From the NCBI RefSeq assembly GCF_022385335.1, contig NZ_CP092431.1, forward strand, positions 8,680,001-8,744,000: 64,000 nt of DNA, written 5' to 3'. Below the pieces are notes generated by a model, which saw only the letters and a list, made by a program, of their open reading frames with translations, was not told where the DNA came from and searched no databases. This document shows positions 40,984-49,922 of the stretch, piece by piece (positions within the stretch are counted from its first letter, which is position 1; each line of letters opens with the position of its first letter). The position numbers were made by a program, and so were the translations under genes. Source of the DNA: Streptomyces deccanensis (GTDB lineage: Bacteria; Actinomycetota; Actinomycetes; Streptomycetales; Streptomycetaceae).

Positions 40984-42774
40984 ATGCGTACATCCATCGC
41001 CACCGTCTCCCTCAGTGGGTCGCTCACCGAGAAGCTCGCCGCTGCCGCGCGGGCCGGGTTCGACGGGGTGGAGATCTTCGAGAACGATCTGCTGGCCAGT
41101 CCGCTCACGCCGGAGGAGGTGCGGGCCCGATGTGCGGATCTCGGGCTGAGCATCGATCTCTACCAGCCGATGCGGGACATCGAGGCCGTGCCGCCGGAGG
41201 TGTTCGCGGGGAACCTGTGGCGCGCCCGGCACAAGTTCGAGCTGATGGGCCGGCTCGGCTGCGACACCGTCCTCGTCTGCTCCAGCGTCCATCCGCTCGC
41301 CGAGGACGACGACGCGCTCGCCGCGTACCATCTGCGCCAACTGGCAGTGCTCGCCGAGGAGTTCGGGATCCGGGTCGCCTACGAGGCACTGGCGTGGGGT
41401 CGGCACGTGAGTACGTACGACCACGCGTGGCGCATCGTGGAGGCTGCCGACCATCCCGCGCTCGGGACCTGCCTGGACAGTTTCCACATCCTGGCCCGGG
41501 GTTCCGATCCCAAGGGCATCGAGGACATCCCGGGCGAGAAGATCTTCTTCCTCCAGCTCGCCGACGCCCCGCTGATGGCGATGGACGTGCTGCAGTGGAG
41601 CCGGCACTACCGCTGCTTCCCCGGGCAGGGCGGCCTCGACGTCACCGGACTGGTCCGACATGTGCGGGCGGCCGGATACGGCGGGCCGCTGTCGCTGGAG
41701 GTCTTCAACGACGTCTTCCGGCAGGCCGAGGCGGGGCCCACCGCCGTGGACGCCCACCGTTCGCTGCTGATGCTCCAGGAGGCGGCCGGTATCGCCGCGC
41801 TGCCGGAGCGGGTGGTGCCCACCGGCGTCGCCTTCGCCGAACTGGTCACCCCCGACGCCGAACCCGTGGCCGCGCTGCTCGGCGCGCTCGGCTTCGCCCG
41901 CACGGCACGCCACCGCAGCAAGCCCGTCGACCTGTGGCAGCAGGGCGAGGCACGGGTGCTGGTCAACACCGGCCCGGCCGCCCGGCGCGACGGCACCCAG
42001 CTCGCCGCCGTCGGACTCGAATCGCCGGACCCGGCCGGCGCCGCCCGCCGCGCCGAGGCCCTGCTCGCGCCGGTGCTGCCGCGCCGCCGGGCCGCCGAGG
42101 ACGCGCCGCTCGACGCGGTCGCCGCGCCCGACGGCACCGAACTCTTCTTCTGCGCCACGGACCGCCCCCAACTCCCCAGCTGGACAAGCGACTTCCGTCC
42201 CGTGCCCCACCCCGAACCCGCGGGTCACGTCCGCCGCGTCGACCACCTCGCCCTCACCCAGCCCTGGCATCAGTTCGACGAGGCGGCCCTCTTCCACCGC
42301 ACGGTGCTCGGCCTCCACGCCAGCGACAGCGTCGACGTCGCCGACCCCTACGGCCTGTTCCGCAGCCGTCCGGTGACCAACGACGACGGCAGCGTCCGGA
42401 TCGCCCTCAGCGTCGGCCCCGCCCCGACCGACGAGGCGGCCCGCGCCCAGCACATCGCCCTCACCACGGACGACGTCGTCGCCGCGGCCCGCGCCTTCCG
42501 CGCGGCCGGGGGCCGGCTGCTGGCCGTCCCCGCGAACTACCACGACGACCTGGCCGCACGGTTCGAGTTCGCCGACGGCGAGCTGGAGACGTACCGGGAA
42601 CTCGGCATCCTCTACGACCGCGACGCGGACGGCGCGTTCCGCCACTGCTACACCGAGACCGTCGGCCGCGTCTTCTTCGAACTCGTCCAGCGCGACGCCG
42701 GGTACCAGGGCTACGGCGCGCAGAACGCGCCCGTGCGCCTCGCCGCCCAGCACGTGCGACGACCGGTCGGTTGA
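40984..42774 (+). CDS. 3-dehydroshikimate dehydratase fused to an HPPD-like domain (QuiC type)
   Basis: Two-domain protein, 596 aa, ATG 40984 with AAGGAG upstream. Residues 1 to about 280 form a xylose-isomerase-like TIM barrel with metal-site elements YEALAWGRH, CLDSFHIL and SLEVFND. From about residue 290 two VOC modules follow; HLAL, HIAL and FFELVQR are the three iron-ligand positions of 4-hydroxyphenylpyruvate dioxygenases. This architecture is that of QuiC1 of Pseudomonas putida, where the barrel turns 3-dehydroshikimate into protocatechuate and the C-terminal half has no proven dioxygenase role. It completes the route from quinate/shikimate to protocatechuate. Confidence 0.88.
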   Translation: MRTSIATVSLSGSLTEKLAAAARAGFDGVEIFENDLLASPLTPEEVRARCADLGLSIDLYQPMRDIEAVPPEVFAGNLWRARHKFELMGRLGCDTVLVCSSVHPLAEDDDALAAYHLRQLAVLAEEFGIRVAYEALAWGRHVSTYDHAWRIVEAADHPALGTCLDSFHILARGSDPKGIEDIPGEKIFFLQLADAPLMAMDVLQWSRHYRCFPGQGGLDVTGLVRHVRAAGYGGPLSLEVFNDVFRQAEAGPTAVDAHRSLLMLQEAAGIAALPERVVPTGVAFAELVTPDAEPVAALLGALGFARTARHRSKPVDLWQQGEARVLVNTGPAARRDGTQLAAVGLESPDPAGAARRAEALLAPVLPRRRAAEDAPLDAVAAPDGTELFFCATDRPQLPSWTSDFRPVPHPEPAGHVRRVDHLALTQPWHQFDEAALFHRTVLGLHASDSVDVADPYGLFRSRPVTNDDGSVRIALSVGPAPTDEAARAQHIALTTDDVVAAARAFRAAGGRLLAVPANYHDDLAARFEFADGELETYRELGILYDRDADGAFRHCYTETVGRVFFELVQRDAGYQGYGAQNAPVRLAAQHVRRPVG

Positions 42775-42798
42775 GGGCAGCGGACGGGGAGCCGGAGG

Positions 42799-44274
42799 CT
42801 ACTGGCGGCTGACCGTGCGGGTCACCCCCGTGACGACCGTCGTCGCCAGGATCCAGCCGGTGATGACGAGGACGTACGACAGCCACTGCGACCAGCCCTC
42901 GGGCGCGTAGGCCCGTTCCTGCCCGAAGTCGATGATCGGCAGGAGCAGGTCGAGGGTGTAGACGACCGGGTTGAACACCGGGGCCTCGTCCGCCTTGAGC
43001 GGGCTGGGCGCGCGCACCGCGTACGCCACCGAACCCACCGCCATCAGCGACAGCAGCCAGATCGCCGCGCGCAGCGGACGGAAGCCGTAGCCGACGGTGG
43101 CGTCCTGGGCGTACCCCCAGAGCCGTCCGTGCCAGCGGAGCGTGGCGCGATGCCGGCGCTGTTTGGCGAGCTGGACACGCCGCGCGGCGTCGTCGTCGCC
43201 GATCCTGCGGTACGCGGCGGTCAACTGCTCGTAGGCGTACGGCAGATACCCCTCCCCGTCGCGCTCCAGCATCGGCAGCCGCCGCTCGGCGGGCACGTGC
43301 GGGATCAGGGAGGTGTAGGTGAGGCTGTTCAGGAGGACCTGGTCCGGCAGCTTGTCCGGCTCCACGAACAGCACCTCTATCTGGGCGCGGCGCAGATTCA
43401 GGACGCCCTCCACCGGTGGGCCCTCGCGCAGCCAGAGTTCGCTGATGACGCTGCTGCTCACGCGCAGCGCCGTGCCGCCGGGGTTGGACAACCGGGCGTA
43501 GGACAGCTCCAGCCAGCCGCCCACGCGTGCCCCGCGCAGCTCGACCTGTCCGCGCACGTCCGCGTGGCGCAGGACGACATCGGACTCGGTGGCGAGGGTT
43601 TCCGCGCCGAGGGCGATGCCGCCGGGCCGGTGCAGCCGGGCGCGTCGCAGGTCGACCTTGCCGGCGACGTGGGCGCCGCCGAGCCGGACCTCACCGTCCG
43701 CGCGCAGCCCGGGAGCGCACAACTCCTCCCCGATCTCGGCCTGGTTGAGCCGCAGCGCGGGCTCCCCGTCCGGGCCCGTGAACTCGGCGCGTTCCATGAA
43801 CAGGGTCCCCGAGATCTGCGCCCCGGTGAGTTTCACCGGCCCCCGGAACCGGCACCCCGTCAGCCGCAGCCCGCCGTCCACGCGCGCCCGCGCCGAACGC
43901 AGGCCCGGCAGTGTGGACTTGGACAGATTGAGATAGTTGAAGTGCGCGCCCGAGAAGTCGGGGACCTCGTCGAAGTGACAGCCGCTCAGCCGTACGACGC
44001 TCTCGACCGTCGCGTACTTCAGCTCCAGCCGGCCGGTGATCCGGGCACCCTCGATCTTGAGGGCGGCCACCTCGCCCTCCTCCTGGGGAGCGGTCAACAG
44101 CAACGCCCGCAACACCCGGGCCCGGACGGTCCGTTCGGGCCCCCAGCCGGAGCCGTCCGCGACGGCCCCCTCCTCGACGGTGGTGAGGTCCCCGGCCCCG
44201 AAGTCCACCGCCGCGCCGAGCGGAAAGGCGTCCCACACCCGCCGCTCGGCCGCCGTCAGATCGTTGATCATCAT
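42799..44274 (-). CDS. Membrane-anchored pentapeptide-like repeat protein
   Basis: No enzyme family recognised. It encodes 491 aa from ATG 44274 (GTG 44289 is an alternative; GGGTGA lies ahead). About 300 N-terminal residues alternate short beta-type repeats such as LRLTGCRFRGPVKLTGAQI and VELRGARVGGWLELSYARL, resembling pentapeptide repeats that form a beta-helix. A helical segment with YAYEQLTAAYRRIGDDDAA follows. The C-terminus has two hydrophobic helices, so the repeat domain is presumably cytosolic and tethered to the membrane. Similar Streptomyces proteins are often labelled membrane-associated oxidoreductase without a visible redox motif. It is third in line behind the haem peroxidase and nitroreductase-like genes. 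Confidence 0.8.
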   Translation of the reverse strand: MMINDLTAAERRVWDAFPLGAAVDFGAGDLTTVEEGAVADGSGWGPERTVRARVLRALLLTAPQEEGEVAALKIEGARITGRLELKYATVESVVRLSGCHFDEVPDFSGAHFNYLNLSKSTLPGLRSARARVDGGLRLTGCRFRGPVKLTGAQISGTLFMERAEFTGPDGEPALRLNQAEIGEELCAPGLRADGEVRLGGAHVAGKVDLRRARLHRPGGIALGAETLATESDVVLRHADVRGQVELRGARVGGWLELSYARLSNPGGTALRVSSSVISELWLREGPPVEGVLNLRRAQIEVLFVEPDKLPDQVLLNSLTYTSLIPHVPAERRLPMLERDGEGYLPYAYEQLTAAYRRIGDDDAARRVQLAKQRRHRATLRWHGRLWGYAQDATVGYGFRPLRAAIWLLSLMAVGSVAYAVRAPSPLKADEAPVFNPVVYTLDLLLPIIDFGQERAYAPEGWSQWLSYVLVITGWILATTVVTGVTRTVSRQ

Positions 44275-44332
44275 CAACGGGAATCTCACCCGCGATGCCT
44301 GTACCTGTCAACCACGCCTGGTGCCCCCAGGC

Positions 44333-45805
44333 TCAGTGCCCCCAGGCACCCGCGTGCGCGCGGTGGGCGTCGGTGAGGCCGTTGGTGAAGAAGCGCTCGT
44401 AGTACTCGTTCTCCACGTGGTGGACCTGGAGCCACACGCCCGGGACGTGGATCGCGTCCGTGTGGGCGGGGAAGCGGCCGTGCGTGCGGAGGATGTACTC
44501 GCAGATGTCCCGGGCGCACTCGACCACCCGCTCCTCGTACTCACTGGCCTCGGTGAGATAGCGCTGCCCGTAGTCCTCCCGGTAGATCCGGGCGAAGACG
44601 TCCCGGTCGGTGTAGACGCCGCCGCGGCCGAACTTCTCCCGGACGATTCCCTCCACCGCCTCCGACATGCTCCCGACCACCGGTGGGCACGCGGCGGCGA
44701 TCAGGGGGGCGCCGCCGTCGGGGGAGGGGAGCCGGACCGGGTGCGAGCGCACCTTCGCGTACTTCGGCAGCGGGATGTGCCAGCGCCAGATGTCCGCCGG
44801 GCGCCAGCGCGGGGTGACGAAGTCGAAACCGAGCATCCTGCCGTACTCCCGGGAGAACTTCGGGTCGCCGAGAGCGATCTGCGGATTGATGGTGGCGTGG
44901 ATCCAGGCGCCCAGACCCATCGCCTCGGCCGTGAGCATCAGGTTCTGCAGCAGCAGGTCCGCCTCGATCTGGGTGCGCATGGGGCCGAGGGCGCCGAGCG
45001 GCAGCTTCAGGTCCCCGTTGAGGAACCCGTTCCGCACCCACTTGCGCACCCCGGCGGCGCGGTAGAAGTTGCGGTCGTCCACGAGCGTCGGACGGGCTCC
45101 GTCCGGCTGGGTGAGCAGATACATCAGCGCGTTCACGTACTGGTGGGAGAGGTCGACCACCGGGAACAGCAGTGTCGTTCCGGGCAGGTTGGACAGAAAG
45201 CGGTTGGAGTCCAGGTACGCCGGGAAGTCCCGCTTGTCCGGTGCGACGTCGAGGCGGTGGTCCAGGACCTTCACCTTCGCCTCGCGTGCCCGCGCCATCA
45301 GCGTCTCGGCGTCGAACGGCTCGTCCGGTGCCGGTGCGAGCCTGCGCAGGAAGTAGGTGCCCGAGTCGTTGACGAGGAAGAAGTGGGTGCCCTGCGCGTT
45401 GTCCGGGCTGCCCGCCGTACGGCCCGCCATCGTCAGATTGGGCTTGGACATGATGGGGGTGCCGTCGTTCGGGTCCTCGAAGGGCCGGTCGGGCATGGTG
45501 AGGCCGGTGGTGCCGGTGATCGCGATCAGCACCGCCTCCTCCAGCTCCGTCAGGGGCTGCGCCGCGTTGCGGGAGGTGTAGGTCATGGTCCCGGCGGACA
45601 CCTTGGCCCCCCGGCTCACGCGGTGGGTGCGGCGTCGCCACACGGTCCGCAGCAGTGGACGGTCGAAGAGGTCGGCGAGCCCCGGGTGGGTGGCGGCCGT
45701 GGTCGTGCCGGGCTGTTCCTGGAGCGCGAGCTGTTCGCCCGCCCCGGGTATCGCGGAGAGCTCCGGGTTTCCGGGCAGCTCGGAGTGGTTGTCGGTGAAC
45801 GTCAT
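44333..45805 (-). CDS. Nitroreductase-like protein
   Basis: Protein of 490 aa, ATG 45805 with GGGGGAA upstream. The central region LTELEEAVLIAITGTTG and the later stretch LLLQNLMLTAEAMGLGAWIHATINP resemble FMN-binding nitroreductases, where the latter forms part of the dimer and flavin site. The protein is more than twice the size of a normal nitroreductase because of added N- and C-terminal segments. It follows the catalase-like/peroxidase fusion gene by 66 bp and probably shares its transcript, so it could reduce the oxygenated product. The assignment rests on motif resemblance only. Confidence 0.6.
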   Translation of the reverse strand: MTFTDNHSELPGNPELSAIPGAGEQLALQEQPGTTTAATHPGLADLFDRPLLRTVWRRRTHRVSRGAKVSAGTMTYTSRNAAQPLTELEEAVLIAITGTTGLTMPDRPFEDPNDGTPIMSKPNLTMAGRTAGSPDNAQGTHFFLVNDSGTYFLRRLAPAPDEPFDAETLMARAREAKVKVLDHRLDVAPDKRDFPAYLDSNRFLSNLPGTTLLFPVVDLSHQYVNALMYLLTQPDGARPTLVDDRNFYRAAGVRKWVRNGFLNGDLKLPLGALGPMRTQIEADLLLQNLMLTAEAMGLGAWIHATINPQIALGDPKFSREYGRMLGFDFVTPRWRPADIWRWHIPLPKYAKVRSHPVRLPSPDGGAPLIAAACPPVVGSMSEAVEGIVREKFGRGGVYTDRDVFARIYREDYGQRYLTEASEYEERVVECARDICEYILRTHGRFPAHTDAIHVPGVWLQVHHVENEYYERFFTNGLTDAHRAHAGAWGH

Positions 45806-45871
45806 GCGTGTTTCCCCCGTTGTGGTTCGGACCCGGGGCCTCACACCACCCCGGGCCGTCGTGTCACGGCG

Positions 45872-48784
45872 TCATGCTGAACCGCCGTCGCTCGTATCGC
45901 CGTTGCTCGTGCCGCCGTCACCCGTACCGGTGTTGCCCGTCGTGGGCACCGTCCGCCACGGCGCGAAGGCACTCGCGTCGCGGGGCAGGAGCGGTGCCAG
46001 CTCCGGGCAGTGGCGCTGGAGCACCGTGTTCATGCCGCCCTGCTCGACCCAGTCGATGCCGAGCGGTGTGTAGACCTCCGGCCGGTAGTCGACCGTGAGG
46101 AACCGGTCGCTCTGCAGCCGTCGGCTGGCCATCAGGACGAAGATCCGGAAGGCGGTGTCGCTGAAGCCGAAGCCCTCCGGCGGGTTCTCCGCGAACAGCC
46201 CGACCACGGTGTCGATCTCGTCGACGTCCCGGTAGACGTCCTTGAGCCGGGCCAGCGTCTCGGGGTTCTCGGTCAGCTCCTCGAAGGAACGGATCCGCCC
46301 CCGGTGCAGCCCGGCCCGGAAGTCGTTGTAGCGCGGCACCCCCCGCCGACGCGTCCGGACCAGGTCGACGACCGACAGATCGATGATCTCCCCGTCCCGC
46401 TCGAAACGCTGGAGCGAGCGCGGGAAGTTGTGCAGGGTGATCGCGCCGGGGTGGGCGATGCCGAACGAGTACAGCGCGTTCGCGAGGCCCGTCTTGCGGA
46501 TCTGCGCCTCGGCCGCCCCGCCCTGGATGTCGAGGAAGCCCACCGTCTCCAGCCGCCGCCCGAACTGGTGCTCCCGCAGCTCGAAGTCGTCCGGGATCAG
46601 CGGATGCATGCGGTAGACGGTGGTGAAGTCCTCCGTCAGCGAGTACGGCGCCGTGTGGTGGTCCGGCAGCGTCTTCGGGATGCCGGTCAGCGAGTGCGCC
46701 TCGAACAGCCACAGCCCCAGCTGGTTCAGCCAGTTCCTCGGCGGCCCCGACCAGTTGGTGCGCAACGCGAGGTCGATCGCCTCGGTGTTCAGGATCGCCG
46801 GTGTCCACTCCACGGTGTGGATCTTCGCGATCAGCGCGGACACCACGAGCCGGGCCGTCTGGTAGACCTTCTCCTCGCTCATCGTCGGGTACGCGGCCCG
46901 CAGCGCGTCGCAGACCGCGTTGTGCTCCCGCGCGAAGAGGGTGTGCATCGCGCTGAGCCCCATCCACCAGCTCTCGTTGAAACCGGTGAGCGGGACGCCG
47001 TTCGCCCCGCCCGGCAGATGGCCGTCCTCCAAGCGGAGTTTCGCTCCCCCGTCCGGCTCGCGCAGGAAGCGCGCGGTGCGTTCGTTCTCGCCGTACACCT
47101 CGGAGCCGTCCCACCAGTGCGAGGCGGAGTTGGCGAACAGGATCGGCGGGCGGCCGGGCACCTCCAGGCCCTCGTTCTCGGCGAACCGCATCACCCGCTC
47201 GGTCGGCCCGCCCGGCACGTTCTGCCAGTACCCGTCGAAGCCGGGCGGCAGCGGCACCTCCACACTGCGCTCGCCGGTCCTGTACCGCCGGTGGTTCACC
47301 CAGTCGTGCACCTGGAACTGGATCCACGCCGCCGCCAGCACATTGAGCGACGTCGCCGGCACGAAGCTCTCCCGGTGCAGCAGCTGCCTGCTGACCGTCA
47401 CCGGGTTCGGTGTGTCGAAGGTGTCCGGCCGGTAGTCCGGCTTCAGGTTCCGTCCGAACGCGGTCCCCACCGCGCCCATCGCCGGCTCCGACAGATCGTT
47501 GTACGTCCCGTCGTACGACCGCTCCGTGCGCAGCCGCTCCGGGACCGGCTCCGGCACGGGCTGGGCCTTCGGCGGGGCCTCGCGGACCTCGGTGTCGATC
47601 AGGTTCAGCCGGCGCAGCGCCCTCCGCAGGAACACCAGGTTCAGCAGGCTCAGGGACAACGGCAGCCGGTGCCACGGCACGGCACGGTTCAGCAGCCCGA
47701 GAGCGGGGCCCACGAGACGGCCGAGCAGCTTGTTGCGCAAGGGTTCCTCGGTGACGAAGCGCTCGCCGAGACGGTGTGCGCCGCTCGCCCGGTACGCGGC
47801 CTTCCTGGCCCGGTTGATATGGCCCAATGGCCGGAAGTCATCGGTGGTGTACCAGGGGTTGAAGGTCAGGTCCTCGATCCGTCGCGCCGCCGCCCGCGCC
47901 TCGGCCGTGTCCAGCTCCTGCGCGGGGATCGTGAGCCGGGCGATCGGCACCGCCGGCGCCACCGCGTCCTTCCACTCCCCCGCCGCGTCCTCGACCGGGG
48001 TGCGCCGCTCGTCCACGTACCGCTGCACGCACAGATCGAACGCCACGTCCGCCTGCCCGAGCCGCCGTGCCAGCTCCCGGTGCAGGAAGTCCGGGTCCCG
48101 GCGATCGGGCGCGACCGCCGCCGGTGTGCCGGGCGCGGGCCGCAATAGATACCGCACCGGCCCGGCCTCGCCCCACAGAATGGCGCCCCGGCTCCAATAG
48201 GTCTCGTTGGCAAGGGAGTTGACGGTTCGCCGGCCGGCCGCCGTCACATTGCGCCGCATCCGCGCGGCCGTCTTGAGCCCCACCGCCAACGGCAGCTTCA
48301 CGAACAGCCCGAACGCCTTCCGCAACGGAGTGCGGGCCCCGGCCATGGCCTTGGCGAACGCCACGAACTCCCGGGCGTCGCGCGCGTGCGACACCGGGAA
48401 ACTGGTCGCCAGCAGGTCATGGCTCACCCCCTCCGACACCCGCACCCGCACCGCAGCGCCCCGCAGATCCGGCGCACCGTCGCCCTGCCGGATCCCACTC
48501 GCGTTGGACAGCCGGACGGTCGCCGGATAGTCGGCTCCCGGCTGCGCGAAACCGGTCCGCAACGCCACCGGCAGATCGTCGTGGAACCGCAGCCGGGCGT
48601 TCTCCACCCCCAGCGGCGCCTTCGCGTGGAACGCCCGCGTGATCCCGCCGCCCCCGGCCCGCCGGTTCCTGACCTGGACCTGCATCAGCTCCCGGGCCAA
48701 CCGCTCGAACACGAGCCGCTCGGCCTCGGGGCTGCCCCCGTCGTAGCGCTCGTACCGCTGGTCGCGCCGCTCTGTCTCTGCCAT
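45872..48784 (-). CDS. Catalase-like domain fused to animal-type haem peroxidase/dioxygenase
   Basis: Bipartite haem protein, 970 aa. Residues 1 to about 330 are catalase-like: the distal-His element FHAKAPLG, the VRLSNASG strand and the LTFNPWYTTDDFRPLGHINRAR stretch (read as two blocks) are present. From about residue 430 a peroxidase of the cyclooxygenase/alpha-dioxygenase superfamily follows, with FQVHDWVNH and TLFAREHNAVCD as distal/proximal landmarks. No signal peptide is visible; the C-terminus is a Gly/Thr/Ser tail. By analogy with catalase-like allene oxide synthases fused to lipid oxygenases, the peroxidase half would oxygenate a fatty acid and the catalase half would rearrange the hydroperoxide. 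The substrate is inferred, not shown. Confidence 0.82.
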   Translation of the reverse strand: MAETERRDQRYERYDGGSPEAERLVFERLARELMQVQVRNRRAGGGGITRAFHAKAPLGVENARLRFHDDLPVALRTGFAQPGADYPATVRLSNASGIRQGDGAPDLRGAAVRVRVSEGVSHDLLATSFPVSHARDAREFVAFAKAMAGARTPLRKAFGLFVKLPLAVGLKTAARMRRNVTAAGRRTVNSLANETYWSRGAILWGEAGPVRYLLRPAPGTPAAVAPDRRDPDFLHRELARRLGQADVAFDLCVQRYVDERRTPVEDAAGEWKDAVAPAVPIARLTIPAQELDTAEARAAARRIEDLTFNPWYTTDDFRPLGHINRARKAAYRASGAHRLGERFVTEEPLRNKLLGRLVGPALGLLNRAVPWHRLPLSLSLLNLVFLRRALRRLNLIDTEVREAPPKAQPVPEPVPERLRTERSYDGTYNDLSEPAMGAVGTAFGRNLKPDYRPDTFDTPNPVTVSRQLLHRESFVPATSLNVLAAAWIQFQVHDWVNHRRYRTGERSVEVPLPPGFDGYWQNVPGGPTERVMRFAENEGLEVPGRPPILFANSASHWWDGSEVYGENERTARFLREPDGGAKLRLEDGHLPGGANGVPLTGFNESWWMGLSAMHTLFAREHNAVCDALRAAYPTMSEEKVYQTARLVVSALIAKIHTVEWTPAILNTEAIDLALRTNWSGPPRNWLNQLGLWLFEAHSLTGIPKTLPDHHTAPYSLTEDFTTVYRMHPLIPDDFELREHQFGRRLETVGFLDIQGGAAEAQIRKTGLANALYSFGIAHPGAITLHNFPRSLQRFERDGEIIDLSVVDLVRTRRRGVPRYNDFRAGLHRGRIRSFEELTENPETLARLKDVYRDVDEIDTVVGLFAENPPEGFGFSDTAFRIFVLMASRRLQSDRFLTVDYRPEVYTPLGIDWVEQGGMNTVLQRHCPELAPLLPRDASAFAPWRTVPTTGNTGTGDGGTSNGDTSDGGSA

Positions 48785-48938
48785 CGCCGTTTCCCCCTAC
48801 GGACGCGCCGCGTACGCAGGGGCGCTCATGCGCACGCCGTGCATACGGGACAGGGGCCGCACGCTACCGGTGGAGGCGTTCCGGTCACAGCGACAGTTCA
48901 CGCCATGTACGCATCTGCCGACAATGCTCAAGAACGTC

Positions 48939-48973
48939 CGGTTCCCCCGCACCCGAGGGGCGCGGGGGAACCG
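48939..48973 (-). terminator. Terminator of the pentose-phosphate operon
   Basis: Perfect 12-bp arms CGGTTCCCCCGC (48939-48950) and GCGGGGGAACCG (48962-48973) with an 11-nt loop, 18 bp after the gnd stop. It separates the operon from the haem peroxidase gene. The remaining 154 bp of the gap hold that gene's promoter region, in which I recognise no clear box. Confidence 0.8.
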
Positions 48974-48990
48974 TCCGACCGGCGGTGCCG

Positions 48991-49881
48991 CTACTTCTCC
49001 GTCGCCTCGACCGCGTGGCCACCGAACTGGTTGCGCAGTGCGGCGATCATCTTCATCTGGGGGGAGTCGTCCTGGCGCGAGGCGAACCGGGTGAACAGCG
49101 ACGCGGTGATCGCCGGCAGCGGCACCGCGTGGTCGATGGCCGCCTCGACGGTCCACCGGCCCTCACCGGAGTCCTCGGCGTAGCCGCGCAGCTTCTGCAG
49201 GTGCTCGTCCTCGTCGAGCGCGTTGACCGCGAGGTCCAGCAGCCACGAGCGGATCACGGTCCCCTCCTGCCAGGAGCGGAACACCTCCCGCACGCTGGTC
49301 ACCGAGTCGACCGCCTCCAGCAGCTCCCACCCCTCGGCGTACGCCTGCATCATGGCGTACTCGATGCCGTTGTGGACCATCTTGGAGAAGTGGCCGGCGC
49401 CGACCTTGCCGGCGTGGACATAGCCGTACGGCCCCTCCGGCTTGAGCGCCTCGAAGATCGGCTGGAGCCGCTCGACGTGCTCCTCGTCGCCGCCGACCAT
49501 CAGGGCGTAACCGTTCTGCAGACCCCACACGCCCCCGGAGACACCCGCGTCGACGAAGCCGATGCCCTTCGCGCCCAGCTCCGCGGCGTGCTTCTCGTCG
49601 TCCGTCCAACGGGAGTTGCCGCCGTCGACGACCGTGTCGCCCGGCGACAGCAGCTCCGCCAGCTCGTCGATGACGGACTGGGTGGCGCCGCCCGCCGGGA
49701 CCATCACCCACACCACGCGCGGCCCGTCGAGGCGCTCGACCAGTTCGGCGAGGCTGCCCACGTCGGACACCTCGGGGTTGCGGTCGTAGCCGATGACGGT
49801 GTGGCCGGCGCGGCGGAGCCGCTCGCGCATGTTGCCGCCCATCTTGCCCAGACCGATGAGACCCAGCTGCATCGTTGCCAT
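48991..49881 (-). CDS. gnd: 6-phosphogluconate dehydrogenase (short form)
   Basis: Oxidative decarboxylase giving ribulose 5-phosphate, 296 aa. The cofactor loop GLGKMGGNM, the substrate element DAGVSGGVWGLQNG and the catalytic KMVHNGIEY are present. It is the short type that lacks the long C-terminal dimer tail of the 470-residue enzyme; this type is often NAD-dependent. It is last in the tkt-zwf-opcA-gnd run and 41 bp downstream of opcA. The operon therefore encodes the oxidative branch plus transketolase. Confidence 0.88.
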   Translation of the reverse strand: MATMQLGLIGLGKMGGNMRERLRRAGHTVIGYDRNPEVSDVGSLAELVERLDGPRVVWVMVPAGGATQSVIDELAELLSPGDTVVDGGNSRWTDDEKHAAELGAKGIGFVDAGVSGGVWGLQNGYALMVGGDEEHVERLQPIFEALKPEGPYGYVHAGKVGAGHFSKMVHNGIEYAMMQAYAEGWELLEAVDSVTSVREVFRSWQEGTVIRSWLLDLAVNALDEDEHLQKLRGYAEDSGEGRWTVEAAIDHAVPLPAITASLFTRFASRQDDSPQMKMIAALRNQFGGHAVEATEK

Positions 49882-49922
49882 GTCAGTTCACCTGTTCCAT
49901 ACGAGAGTCGAGCAGAGGCGTG

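Noticed and set aside
40984..42774. Tyrosine catabolism 4-hydroxyphenylpyruvate dioxygenase
   Set aside because: The N-terminal half is a sugar-isomerase-type barrel and the neighbours are shikimate genes, which is the QuiC arrangement; no homogentisate genes are near.
46010..48148. 712-codon plus-strand ORF over the haem peroxidase fusion
   Set aside because: Composition is Arg/Val/Leu-rich without any motif, and the minus strand gives a coherent two-domain haem protein.
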